Assembly (NCBI RefSeq): GCF_016864375.1
Contig: NZ_CP069354.1
Span: forward strand, 4,003,501 to 4,067,500
Direction of reading: 5' to 3'
DNA length: 64,000 nt
Source: Microvirga sp. VF16
Lineage (GTDB): Bacteria > Pseudomonadota > Alphaproteobacteria > Rhizobiales > Beijerinckiaceae
Part shown: in pieces, positions 7,399-15,216 of the stretch
How positions within the stretch are numbered: the stretch's first letter is position 1
Layout of the letters: each line of letters begins with the position of its first letter
The notes under the pieces: model-generated
Databases searched by the model: none
What the model was told of the DNA's origin: nothing
The model's input: the letters and a program-made list of their open reading frames with translations, nothing else
Translations under genes and position numbers: made by a program

Positions 7399-7914
7399 AT
7401 GCTTGGTGATCATGATCCTGCCAATGCCTGCTCGGCCAACCTCTCTTACGCCATCGCCTCGGCTCGCGCGGTTGTTATGGCCTTGATCGCGCGGGACCGC
7501 GATGCGGCCGAAGAAGCCGCTCTGCGCACCTGCCGCGACTGTGATCTTCTGATCCGCCTCATTCGCGATCTTGCAGCGGTGCTGACGACGAATGACCTCA
7601 ACCAGCTGACGTGCACTCAGGCAGAACTTGTATGGTTGGCCCGGCGCGCAGAGTACGTGCTGACCTTTGTGGGTGTGCCAACACAGAAAGACCCGTCACC
7701 GCGTGTCCCTTGTGCACAACGCGACACCGACAGGACACCCGTCTTCCGGCAACAAGCCCCTGCTGCCTCCGCTCTCACCGTCGCCGCGACCGGTCTGCGG
7801 GTTCGGCTCATTCCGATCGATGGCGGTGAAGCAGCCGCCTCGTCCCACGGCGATCGAGACCATGATCAGCATGGGCTTGAAGTGGACGCGAATCCCAAGC
7901 CCCTCAAACGATGA
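7399..7914 (+). CDS. Hypothetical protein
   Basis: A 171-residue open frame with a strong GGAGGAGG ribosome site six bases before the ATG and a promoter-like sequence upstream. The first 90 residues look like real protein: helical, with a cysteine pair in TCRDCDLLIRLIRDLAAVL. The remainder is proline/alanine-rich and may be poorly conserved or frameshifted. I do not recognise a family. It ends 12 bases before the HNH gene, so the two may be co-transcribed. Confidence 0.5.
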   Translation: MLGDHDPANACSANLSYAIASARAVVMALIARDRDAAEEAALRTCRDCDLLIRLIRDLAAVLTTNDLNQLTCTQAELVWLARRAEYVLTFVGVPTQKDPSPRVPCAQRDTDRTPVFRQQAPAASALTVAATGLRVRLIPIDGGEAAASSHGDRDHDQHGLEVDANPKPLKR

Positions 7915-7926
7915 CGGCTATGCGAC

Positions 7927-8304
7927 ATGCCCCTTGTTGCACCAAACGATGTGGGAACGACACGGCGGCGCAAGCTCACGCCGCGCCAGCGACTGGCGAT
8001 TTGGGAACGTGCCCGCGGCATCTGCGTCCTGTGTGAGCAACCGATCGATGGTGTTCGGGAGCGTTGGATCATCGAACACATTCGCGCGCTCGAGCTCGGA
8101 GGCCTGGATGAACCGGACAACATGGGACCGGCGCATGAAACCTGTGGGCTGCGCAAGACACAGGATGACCATCGCCGCGCCGCCAAAGCCAAGAAGCAGA
8201 AGATCCAGCATCTCGGTGCTGCGCAATCCAAACGTCCGATGCCCTGTGGCCGGCAAAGCCGCTGGAAGAAAAGACTTGATGGCACCATCGTGCCGCGCCA
8301 GTAG
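7927..8304 (+). CDS. HNH endonuclease
   Basis: A 125-residue single-domain HNH nuclease. A basic N-terminus (RRRKLTPRQRLAIWERARG) leads into a zinc-knuckle pair C33xxC36 and H70xxC73. Between them are the EH dyad at 50-51 (IIEHIRALELGG) and N65 in PDNMGPAH. A basic C-terminal tail with PCGRQSRWKKR follows. Stand-alone HNH proteins of this size occur in phages and mobile DNA, but no terminase or recombinase is nearby, so its role is open. Two decayed relatives lie at 10913-11284 and 12770-12877, sharing the C-terminal PCGK-S-WK-K pattern. Confidence 0.85.
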   Translation: MPLVAPNDVGTTRRRKLTPRQRLAIWERARGICVLCEQPIDGVRERWIIEHIRALELGGLDEPDNMGPAHETCGLRKTQDDHRRAAKAKKQKIQHLGAAQSKRPMPCGRQSRWKKRLDGTIVPRQ

Positions 8305-8381
8305 CGCGTCGTCTTCGTCTTCAGGCCAGCTGGAGGCTGAGCCAACGTGTGCAGCCGGCTCGTGCCGGCAATGACCGAGGC

Positions 8382-8795
8382 CTATCTCTTGGCCCAGTTT
8401 TCGAGTGTGAGGCCGCCAACCCGCTGAAACTCTTTCTCATTGTTTGTCACGAGAGTTAAGTTCAGGCTCATGGCATGGGCTGCGATCCAAAGATCATTGT
8501 TGCCAATCAAGGCACCGCGCGCCGACAGATCAGACCGAATCAGTCCATAGGTGTCTGCCACATCCGTCGCCATGGGGACCACGGGAATGAGCTCTGTGAG
8601 CTCGTCCAAGATCATCATCGCTTTGTCGGAGTCCTGGCTTTTGCGGGCCCCGTAGACCAGCTCACCATAGGTGATGACGGAGATCACCGTCGAGCCGGGG
8701 TTCAAGGCCTTGAACCGATCCAGCACGGATGGTGGGCGTTCCCGGCGAATGTAGATGCAGATATTGGTATCGAGGAGATATCGGGGTTCGGGCAT
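8382..8795 (-). CDS. vapC: VapC-family PIN-domain toxin
   Basis: A 137-residue PIN-domain ribonuclease, toxin of a type II toxin-antitoxin pair; such proteins typically cleave tRNA or rRNA. Acidic catalytic residues are in YLLDTNI (Asp9), YGELVYGA (Glu) and IGNNDLWIAAHA (Asp in the third motif), and the fourth motif is LVTNNEKEF. The ATG at 8795 overlaps the stop codon of vapB by one base. Length and motif order are complete, so the toxin is probably intact. Confidence 0.93.
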   Translation of the reverse strand: MPEPRYLLDTNICIYIRRERPPSVLDRFKALNPGSTVISVITYGELVYGARKSQDSDKAMMILDELTELIPVVPMATDVADTYGLIRSDLSARGALIGNNDLWIAAHAMSLNLTLVTNNEKEFQRVGGLTLENWAKR

Positions 8796-9013
8796 TACAG
8801 GCCCTTACGCTCCTGAGGGGGAGCATCGTCGCGCTCGACTTCCGGAAGATCACACAGCAATTCGAAGGCGCGTGCCAGGCTTCTGGGCTTCTCGCGCAGG
8901 ACGATCTCGTCGCCGCGGCGGAAAATCTCGACCTCGTCGCTCGTGAGGCGAAATTGTTTGGGCAGCCGAACGGCTTGGCTGTTGCCAGACCGGAAAACCT
9001 TAGCGAATGCCAT
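8795..9013 (-). CDS. vapB: VapB-family antitoxin (AbrB/MazE-type)
   Basis: A 72-residue antitoxin. The N-terminal swapped-hairpin DNA-binding domain is visible as AKVFRSGNSQAVRLPKQFRL, followed by a toxin-binding tail rich in acidic residues. The ATG at 9013 has a GGAGAG ribosome site; an in-frame ATG at 9034 lies within the operator. The stop overlaps vapC. Antitoxins of this kind repress their own operon, and the palindrome at 9025-9046 is the obvious site. Confidence 0.92.
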   Translation of the reverse strand: MAFAKVFRSGNSQAVRLPKQFRLTSDEVEIFRRGDEIVLREKPRSLARAFELLCDLPEVERDDAPPQERKGL

Positions 9014-9024
9014 GCGCACTCTCC

Positions 9025-9046
9025 GTATATACACGATAGTATATAC
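9025..9046. promoter_or_regulatory. vapBC operator (inverted repeat)
   Basis: GTATATAC occurs twice, at 9025-9032 and 9039-9046, separated by six bases. Each copy is itself a palindrome, so they form both an inverted and a direct repeat. The site ends 12 bases upstream of the vapB ATG, as expected of an autoregulatory operator. Confidence 0.75.
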
Positions 9047-9089
9047 GCACGGAGGTCATCAGGACAAGACTTGGTCTGCGCCGGTCACG

Positions 9090-9572
9090 TCACTCTGAGC
9101 TGTGATTGCCCTTGAGAGCTTGCAGGGCGGTGTCGAGGGCTTTGATCGCTGTCCGTCGGCGGGACAGTGCTCGGCGCTCGTAGCGGTCGATCCTGGCCAG
9201 CAGGCTGCTGAGAGTCCTGTATGTTTGGATTCCTCGCTCATCGGGCAAACTCCGTCCTGGGGGGCTCGTCCACTCCGCCGCCTGCTGATTCCAGGCTTTT
9301 ACGCGCGCTTGCCGAATGCGCACGAGATCGAGTTCGGCCTCGGCGATCTGCCGGGCATAGATCCAGATCAGAGAGTTGGGGTCCTGATCCCCGACAAAGC
9401 TCCGGGCGAGGCTCGCGATGTGCCAGGCGATGGCGTTGTCGAGGGCCACCGGAGCGGCCAGGCCGTGTTTCAGGGCATTGCGGGCCGAGCGGGCCTTGCC
9501 CTCCTTTGACCGTGGACCACTGCTCTTTTGCGCGTTGGCGCGATTGGAGGCCCTCTGCTGTGGGGAGGTCAT
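9090..9572 (-). CDS. Hypothetical protein with SGPRSKEGKARSARNALKHGL-type N-terminus
   Basis: A 160-residue basic, helical protein. Its N-terminal block (SSGPRSKEGKARSARNALKH, residues 17-36) is a widespread signature in small bacterial proteins of unknown function, often near mobile DNA. The rest has many arginines, with a central IYARQIAEAELDLVRIRQAR helix. The start overlaps the stop of the upstream gene (ATGA), so the two form an operon. I do not know its function; a DNA- or RNA-associated role is a guess from its charge. Confidence 0.65.
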   Translation of the reverse strand: MTSPQQRASNRANAQKSSGPRSKEGKARSARNALKHGLAAPVALDNAIAWHIASLARSFVGDQDPNSLIWIYARQIAEAELDLVRIRQARVKAWNQQAAEWTSPPGRSLPDERGIQTYRTLSSLLARIDRYERRALSRRRTAIKALDTALQALKGNHSSE

Positions 9573-10231
9573 TGGGGCAGCTCCGGATCTGGAGCAGCGG
9601 GCCCCGCCAACGTTCTATCCTGAAGGGCGCTGGCGGTCCTCTGGAGCCGGGCGGCGAAGTCATCCTTGAGGCGATTGACGTCGCGCAGGAGCAGCACCAT
9701 CCGGCCCTCGGCCGAGGCAATCAGGCTCTCGAGCTTCATCACATCGGGGAGCGACATCACCATGGATTGAGTGGTGACATCATCAGGCTTGATACCGAAA
9801 TTCGTCAGGGTTTGGCACGCCGCCGACCGCTCGGCCTCATTGCCGAACTGCAGATTGTGGGCAACGCGCCGCACCTGACCCTCTTGTTCATACGCTTGGA
9901 GCGTGTCAGGGCGACCAACAACAAGGGGCGTCAAAAGCGTCTCGACCGCATCGATCCGGGCAAGGTTGATGATGTTGGTCTTCAGGCGACGGTACCGGTG
10001 GATCTCCCAGGCCAGGTCGGTGAGGTGCTTCACGTGCAGCCACTGCAAGGTCGTGATTGGCATGATCTCTTCGAGGATTGCCGAGAAGAGAGCATCATAG
10101 TCCGCCGCCGACTCACCCCAAACCAGGGCGCGCTGCTGGAGGATCGACACAACGCCGGCCGGTGGCCGGTTGCCATCAAAGGCGTGGTTCTGCTCGGCGG
10201 GTTGCTTGGGTGTGGGTTTGTTCTTACTCAT
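9569..10231 (-). CDS. Hypothetical protein
   Basis: A 220-residue soluble protein without a recognised domain. It is mostly helical, with DYDALFSAILEEIMPITTLQWLHVKHL near the N-terminus and a probable coiled region near the C-terminus (LIASAEGRMVLLLRDVNRL). The ATG at 10231 has an AGGG ribosome site; the frame remains open to 10525 but the upstream part is low-complexity in character and lacks a ribosome site. Translational coupling with the downstream 160-residue gene suggests that the two act together. Confidence 0.6.
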   Translation of the reverse strand: MSKNKPTPKQPAEQNHAFDGNRPPAGVVSILQQRALVWGESAADYDALFSAILEEIMPITTLQWLHVKHLTDLAWEIHRYRRLKTNIINLARIDAVETLLTPLVVGRPDTLQAYEQEGQVRRVAHNLQFGNEAERSAACQTLTNFGIKPDDVTTQSMVMSLPDVMKLESLIASAEGRMVLLLRDVNRLKDDFAARLQRTASALQDRTLAGPAAPDPELPQ

Positions 10232-10912
10232 AGCCCTGATTATGCAGGCTGTGCGGTAAACGCGGCCTATATGCCGGGGGTGCGACCCGGTGGCCTGGGG
10301 CATCCGTGCTGATCCTGCACAAGATGGACCAACGAGCCTCGCGCTTCGGGACCAGGAGAACCCTAAGCTGGTTGTCTTGCTTCCTTTGGCCATCGAACGG
10401 GGCGACGATCGGTGCCGGAGGCGGGATGCTTGGGATGGCGCAAGCGAACACCAATCCCCGTTCTTCACGCTCATGATCGTCGGAATGCCAGCGTCTTCCA
10501 GAGTCTGGAACTGGATGTCAACCATGTCCTGCAGCCCTGATCATGCACAGTTTGCGGCCCCTGTTGGTATCGGGCCATTCCCCTCCAAGCTCGGTGGACG
10601 AGGCAAGAATCCTCATCCCTGCAGCAGGAGGGCTTTTCCGACCTGCCGTGATCAATCTCACCTACCGAGGAAGTCTGCCCACCAGAGAGAAGCTGTGAAG
10701 AAGCGTCTGGGTGAATCGTGGCCTCGACAGGCCTGCAGTTCCCGTCGACCCCAAGCGCGTCAGAAATCGCAATCCTCATCGCCTCATGTGAGGTGTTGCG
10801 CGGTGAATGCGAGCGGCTGTTCCAGGATCGTCGATCTTCTCGACGGAGAACGTCACGGATGACGCGACCATCGCTATTCGCGATCGCAGACCAGCTCCTG
10901 AAGGACAATGGC
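10232..10912. other. Intergenic stretch without a supported gene
   Basis: Several short frames are open on both strands but none has a ribosome site, family motif or consistent codon use. This is probably decayed accessory DNA between the unknown gene pair and the HNH remnant. Confidence 0.5.
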
Positions 10913-11284
10913 ATGGCGTTCGTCGAGGTTGAGGATGTGGGGACAACGCCCCGTGGGAAGCTGCCCCCTACCGGCGGCTGAGGATGTGGGAGAGGACACG
11001 CGGCCGGTGTGTGGTGCGCACCAGCAGATCGATGGCGTGCGCGACCGCTGGATTGCCGAGCATATTCGGGCCCTGGAACTCGGAGGCGCTGACAATCTTG
11101 ACAGCAGGGGACCGGCCCATGAGGCCCGCGCTTTGATAAAGAGCAGCGATAATCATCGCGGGGCGACCCGGGTCAAGCGGCAGAAGATCCGGCATATCAG
11201 CGCCCAACGGTCAACGAGGCCGCTGCCATGTGGCAAGCGTAGTCCATGGAAGCGGAAGATCTCCGGCCAGATCATTGCTAAACA
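10913..11284 (+). pseudogene. Decayed HNH endonuclease gene
   Basis: This is a broken relative of the gene at 7927-8304. The opening codons still encode M-x-x-V-x-x-x-DVGTT. A one-base loss near 10970 then shifts the frame (RLRMWERTRGRC continues in the next frame), and a second loss near 11032 shifts it again before QIDGVRDRWIAEHIRALELGG. The second zinc cysteine (C36) is replaced by arginine, and the C-terminal H-x-x-C pair has lost its cysteine (HEA). The tail KRQKIRHIS...PLPCGKRSPWKRKISGQI remains recognisable. Two frameshifts and lost metal ligands make it non-functional. Confidence 0.75.
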
Positions 11285-12100
11285 ACCTAAATATAATGAG
11301 CAATCAGTCATATCAGCGACCAGCATGAGACATGCCCTGTTCGCTTGTTTGGAAACTGGCCAGCCCCATGAGGTGGTCACGGATGAATGTTAATGGATGA
11401 TTGACATTCTTCTTCTGATCCTCATCGCCCAATGCACTGGCTCGCTCCTCTTCCATGGCTTTTCAGGGCAGCTTGTGCGGGCGACTGGAGCTGTCCTGGC
11501 AGTCCTCGGTCTGCGTTTGCGTCACTTACGGCTAGTTTCGATGCTCCCGCCGGAAGGTTTGGCCAATGCGCCTGCGGGCGCGGCCGAGCGGGCAATCTTG
11601 ATCCGGATAGCAGGGGTGCGGGCACAGGGATGAATGGAGAGCGCCACGTCGTCCTGCGGCGAAAAGATGGCCGCCGCATGCCAGCGAAGCGCCAAGCGTA
11701 GTCCTCAATCGCCCAACGCACCCGACCCCAACAACATTCCGCAACCGAACACCTAAGCATTGCCGTTGGGCGGCAAGTCTTGTAGCCCGGCGTCATCCAA
11801 TGGTTCCTACAGGGACCGAAGGCACTCGATCGTCTCGGCGGCCTCGATGAAGAGTACCTGAACTTAGTTGGGAGGTACATCTCCCTCGTATTCTAAGGCG
11901 GACTTGAGTCAGCCCACAATATCAAGTCCGGACATGCACCTTCCCTATTAGGTTCACTTGGATTAGCGCGAGACGATAAGGAGTTCCGCCGGCAGAAGCC
12001 AGCGGACAGAAATCGATGAAACCCTCTCGTCACCCCTTCCTGCCACACCCTCGGCAGCCCATATCAGCGGCATACAAGAAGCAGGATAGGACCGGGGTGC
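11285..12100. other. Intergenic stretch without a supported gene
   Basis: It includes an 78-codon hydrophobic frame from 11397 (MIDILLLILIAQCTGSLLF...) with no ribosome site and a composition that degrades into arginine/alanine-rich sequence, so I do not call it. Nothing else stands out. Confidence 0.45.
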
Positions 12101-12709
12101 GTGGTGATAAACCGTCTGACAGTGACTGTGGTGGCCGTAGCGGGGTGGGCTCTGTATGGTTTCTCAGTCCTGGGTCCCCAATCGTCCCAGGCGGATGCTC
12201 AAGCTGAGATTGCACGCTTGTCCCAGGTAGCTGAGACGGCCAGTGCGAATCGTGATGCACTTGCTGTGGAACTGGAGCGTCTCAAAGAGGGGGATCGGGA
12301 TCTGCAGCACGTGCAAAAGCAGATCGCCGCCGCTACCCAAGAGCTAAAGCACCTGGAGTATCTTCGGGCTCGAGTCAGTGGCGAAATTGACCTGATACGT
12401 CCCCAACCCACCGACGGTCCGGCTCAAGCAGCAGCTCCAAATGAGACAGGATCGTCACAGGTGAGCCCCGCCCGACCTGCGGAAGCCAGCATCCCCCTTT
12501 CAAAGGAGGAAGTCAGCAAGGCACAGCAGGCGCTCACGGTGCTGGGATATGGGCCCGTGAAACCAGATGGCGTATCGGGCCCAGGCACCCGGCGATCAAT
12601 TGAGGCTTTCCAGCAAGCCCAAGGGCTGCCAGTAACCGGGCGCCTCGACGCTGACACTATTCGTGTGCTTCGCGCTTCTCACACGGCAGCACAGCCCTCA
12701 CTACGCTAG
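12101..12709 (+). CDS. Membrane-anchored peptidoglycan-binding domain protein
   Basis: A 202-residue protein with an N-terminal membrane anchor or signal (about residues 4-24), a periplasmic coiled coil (about 30-95) and a C-terminal PG_binding_1 domain (about 132-190). The latter shows AQQALTVLGYGPVKPDGVSG, GTRRSIEAFQQAQGLPVTG and DADTIRVL. Such domains hold proteins to the cell wall. It starts with GTG at 12101 (or the next GTG) after a GGATAGGACCGGGG stretch. It stands alone; neighbours give no hint of a partner. Confidence 0.75.
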   Translation: MVINRLTVTVVAVAGWALYGFSVLGPQSSQADAQAEIARLSQVAETASANRDALAVELERLKEGDRDLQHVQKQIAAATQELKHLEYLRARVSGEIDLIRPQPTDGPAQAAAPNETGSSQVSPARPAEASIPLSKEEVSKAQQALTVLGYGPVKPDGVSGPGTRRSIEAFQQAQGLPVTGRLDADTIRVLRASHTAAQPSLR

Positions 12710-12769
12710 ATTGACTGGCAATCACGTGCACCTTGGGGTCGATGCATGCGGCGATCGGTGGCTTGGCCC

Positions 12770-12877
12770 AAGCGTCAAAAGATTCACTACATCGGAGCTT
12801 ATGCCCCTAAGTGGCGGCTGCCATGTGGAAAAAGCAGCGCGTGGAAGCGAAAGGTATCCGGTCAGATCGTACCCAGG
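12770..12877 (+). pseudogene. C-terminal fragment of an HNH endonuclease gene
   Basis: The frame encodes KRQKIHYIGAYAPKWRLPCG followed by KSSAWKRKVSGQIVPR. This matches the last 36 residues of the HNH proteins at 7927-8304 and 10913-11284 (KxQKIxH...PCGxxSxWKxKxxGxIVPR). The nuclease core is absent. It is the third trace of this family within 5 kb. Confidence 0.65.
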
Positions 12878-12941
12878 AGCATGAACTGGCGAGAACAATC
12901 CGTCACCATTCAGATAGGATTTCAGAAGCCTGGATACACGA

Positions 12942-14936
12942 CTATCGGTCAGCAGCCTTAACTCGTATGACGGACGCGAGTTTTTCCTCCATAGCCCGAC
13001 TAAGTGACCTCGCATAGGTCGCCGTCATATGATGGCTGTCGCGGTAAACGAGAACTCCACCGATCAGCACGGGACAACGATCAGCATCACAGAAATATTC
13101 AGAGAAGTCTAATATCTCCACATTCAGCATCTTTGCCACAACATAGAGATTGTTCTGCTTCAAGGCCCGCTTACGTGAAGGTATGCACTTGGCCATCCAA
13201 TCCTCATTTCCCTCAAGGCATTTGCCGGGATCGAATGACAGCCGCGGAATGGATCGGACATGACGAATGTCCATCCCCATTTCGATCAAGCGTTTCCAAG
13301 TCGCGGCCAGTACTTCGGGCTTGATCTTTCTGTCAGCCGGAGAATGGGAAATGAGAACGACATCCGGGCGTTCCCTCGCGAGCCACTCGATCACGTTCTT
13401 CGACCATTCCGCACACTCCGTATAGGGGCGCTTGAGACCAGCGTCGTAAACCGGTTCCAACGAGAATATGCACGCCGATTTCGCTAGTCCACGAAAGTAA
13501 ATCGGCTGTGCGCGTGCGAGTTCCTCAAAGGCAGGAAACCAGTGCGTGGCGTGGGAATTGCCGACCATGACGATCTTCGTACCACGCTTGGGATCCCCGT
13601 AGTCGCAGGTCAGAACCTCAGTTCCCTCAATCATCTGATGGCATTTGGCAGCATAGGCAGATGATACATCATCTTTGACCCTTTCGGGTTTAGGTATGAC
13701 CTTTGAAGGATCTTCCCTTCGCCAATTGTATTGCGGATCTTTCATTGCCGGTCCCCCCCGCGGGAGCTCCGCAATGGCACCCGGCACTGGTTCGCTCCCG
13801 TCCCGCGCGAGATAAATCGCGCCGGCGATGACGGTGAGTGCAATCCCACCCGCACCGGCAGCAAGGGTGCGACCGATGGAAAAGCGTGCGCCTCGGAAAG
13901 GATCCTCGACGAAGATCTTGCTCAGATGAGCCAGGCCCACTGATGCCAGGAAGAGGACGAGACCGGACCGAGGACCGATAGCCCGGCCTGTCACCTCGCC
14001 ATAGAGCACGATGAGCGGCCAATGCCAGAGGTAGAGCGAGTAGGAGATGTCGCCGCAATACTGGAAGGGACGCGAATTCAGCAGCCGACCAGTCGACCAG
14101 GAGGATTGGGCGCCACTGGAAACGATCACCGCCGCCGCGCCAAGGGTTGGCAGCAGAGCCATGTATCCGGGAAAGCTCGTCTCATCGCTGTAGGCAAGAC
14201 ACGCGAGGACGATCGCTCCCAGACCGGCAAGCCCGAGAGTCCCACGCGTGGATGGGGGCAGGACGTGCCTTACCGGAAAGACAGCCAGGGCTCCCCCGAG
14301 GGCCAGTTCCCAGGCGCGGGTGGTGGTGGCGAAATAGGCCATGTCCGGGTTGAGCGGGGTCGCCCAGATCGAGTAGGCCAGCGATCCCAGCCCGATCAAG
14401 CCCACAAACCAGCCGAAGGCCGCGCGGGGGCTCAAGGCGGTCCGGCGTGCGAGCTGCAGGAGGGGCAGGAGGATCAAGGGCCAGACGATGTAGTACTGCT
14501 CCTCGACCGAGAGCGACCAGAAGTGGTTCATTGGCCCTTTGGCGTCGTCGGCCAGATAATCGACGGCCTGAGCGGCTAGGAACCAGTTCTGGACGTACAA
14601 GGCGCTGGCCACGAGGCTGTTGGCGATATCGGCCCACTGCCCCCGCGGGAAGAGCGGAACCGACACGGCCACCGCCAGAGAGACAAGGGCGGCAGCCGGC
14701 AGGAGGCGTCGGATCCGGCGGGCATAGAAGCCGGCGATGTTGATCCCGCCCGTGCCCTCAAACTCCTTGAACAGAGAGCCGGTGATCAGGTAGCCGGAGA
14801 TGACGAAGAAGACATCCACCCCCACATAGCCACCCGGCAAGATCTTAGGCCAGAGGTGATAGATCAGTACCGCCAGCACCGCCACAGCGCGAAGCCCCTG
14901 GATCTCTGGAACAAGGTGATGGCGAGAGAGAAGCAT
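12942..14936 (-). CDS. OafA/YrhL-type acyltransferase with C-terminal SGNH domain
   Basis: An inner-membrane enzyme that probably O-acetylates a surface polysaccharide or other cell-envelope glycan (664 residues). The acyltransferase-3 domain (about 1-350, ten membrane helices) has EIQGLRAVAVLAVLIYH with catalytic His27, then GGYVGVDVFFVISGYL and FWSLSVEEQYYIVWP. The periplasmic C-terminal SGNH-like domain (about 430-655) has the nucleophile Ser in MVGNSHATHW (about residue 458) and an Asp/His pair in YRDSHHMT. The architecture matches OafA. It opens the polysaccharide region; the acceptor is unknown. Confidence 0.92.
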   Translation of the reverse strand: MLLSRHHLVPEIQGLRAVAVLAVLIYHLWPKILPGGYVGVDVFFVISGYLITGSLFKEFEGTGGINIAGFYARRIRRLLPAAALVSLAVAVSVPLFPRGQWADIANSLVASALYVQNWFLAAQAVDYLADDAKGPMNHFWSLSVEEQYYIVWPLILLPLLQLARRTALSPRAAFGWFVGLIGLGSLAYSIWATPLNPDMAYFATTTRAWELALGGALAVFPVRHVLPPSTRGTLGLAGLGAIVLACLAYSDETSFPGYMALLPTLGAAAVIVSSGAQSSWSTGRLLNSRPFQYCGDISYSLYLWHWPLIVLYGEVTGRAIGPRSGLVLFLASVGLAHLSKIFVEDPFRGARFSIGRTLAAGAGGIALTVIAGAIYLARDGSEPVPGAIAELPRGGPAMKDPQYNWRREDPSKVIPKPERVKDDVSSAYAAKCHQMIEGTEVLTCDYGDPKRGTKIVMVGNSHATHWFPAFEELARAQPIYFRGLAKSACIFSLEPVYDAGLKRPYTECAEWSKNVIEWLARERPDVVLISHSPADRKIKPEVLAATWKRLIEMGMDIRHVRSIPRLSFDPGKCLEGNEDWMAKCIPSRKRALKQNNLYVVAKMLNVEILDFSEYFCDADRCPVLIGGVLVYRDSHHMTATYARSLSRAMEEKLASVIRVKAADR

Positions 14937-15216
14937 GAAAAACTTTATAACCTGATAGCTCTTGGCTCATAGCCAAAGTCCTGATCAACATGCAAGCTTG
15001 GGCAATCGTAAGGCAGTGCTGACCAGACCGACTATGATTCCGACCGCCATCCCGAGCATGCGACTTTAGGTACCGGACTGGCCATCTTCCTAATCCATGC
15101 GTAACGGCAACTCCTCTGAGGCTTACCTGGGGCGAAGCTCTTCGACCCTTAGATATCATGTCACATGAGGTTGCGTTTGGGAGCACTCGCGGCTAACGCA
15201 TTGTTCCGGCAAACGC

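Noticed and set aside
11397..11633. Possible small membrane protein
   Set aside because: The hydrophobic start is not supported by a ribosome site, and the sequence soon becomes arginine/alanine-rich without a second helix.
7344..12900. Intact prophage or integrative element
   Set aside because: Although HNH genes, remnants and a toxin-antitoxin pair are present, I see no integrase, transposase, structural phage gene, tRNA or attachment repeats.
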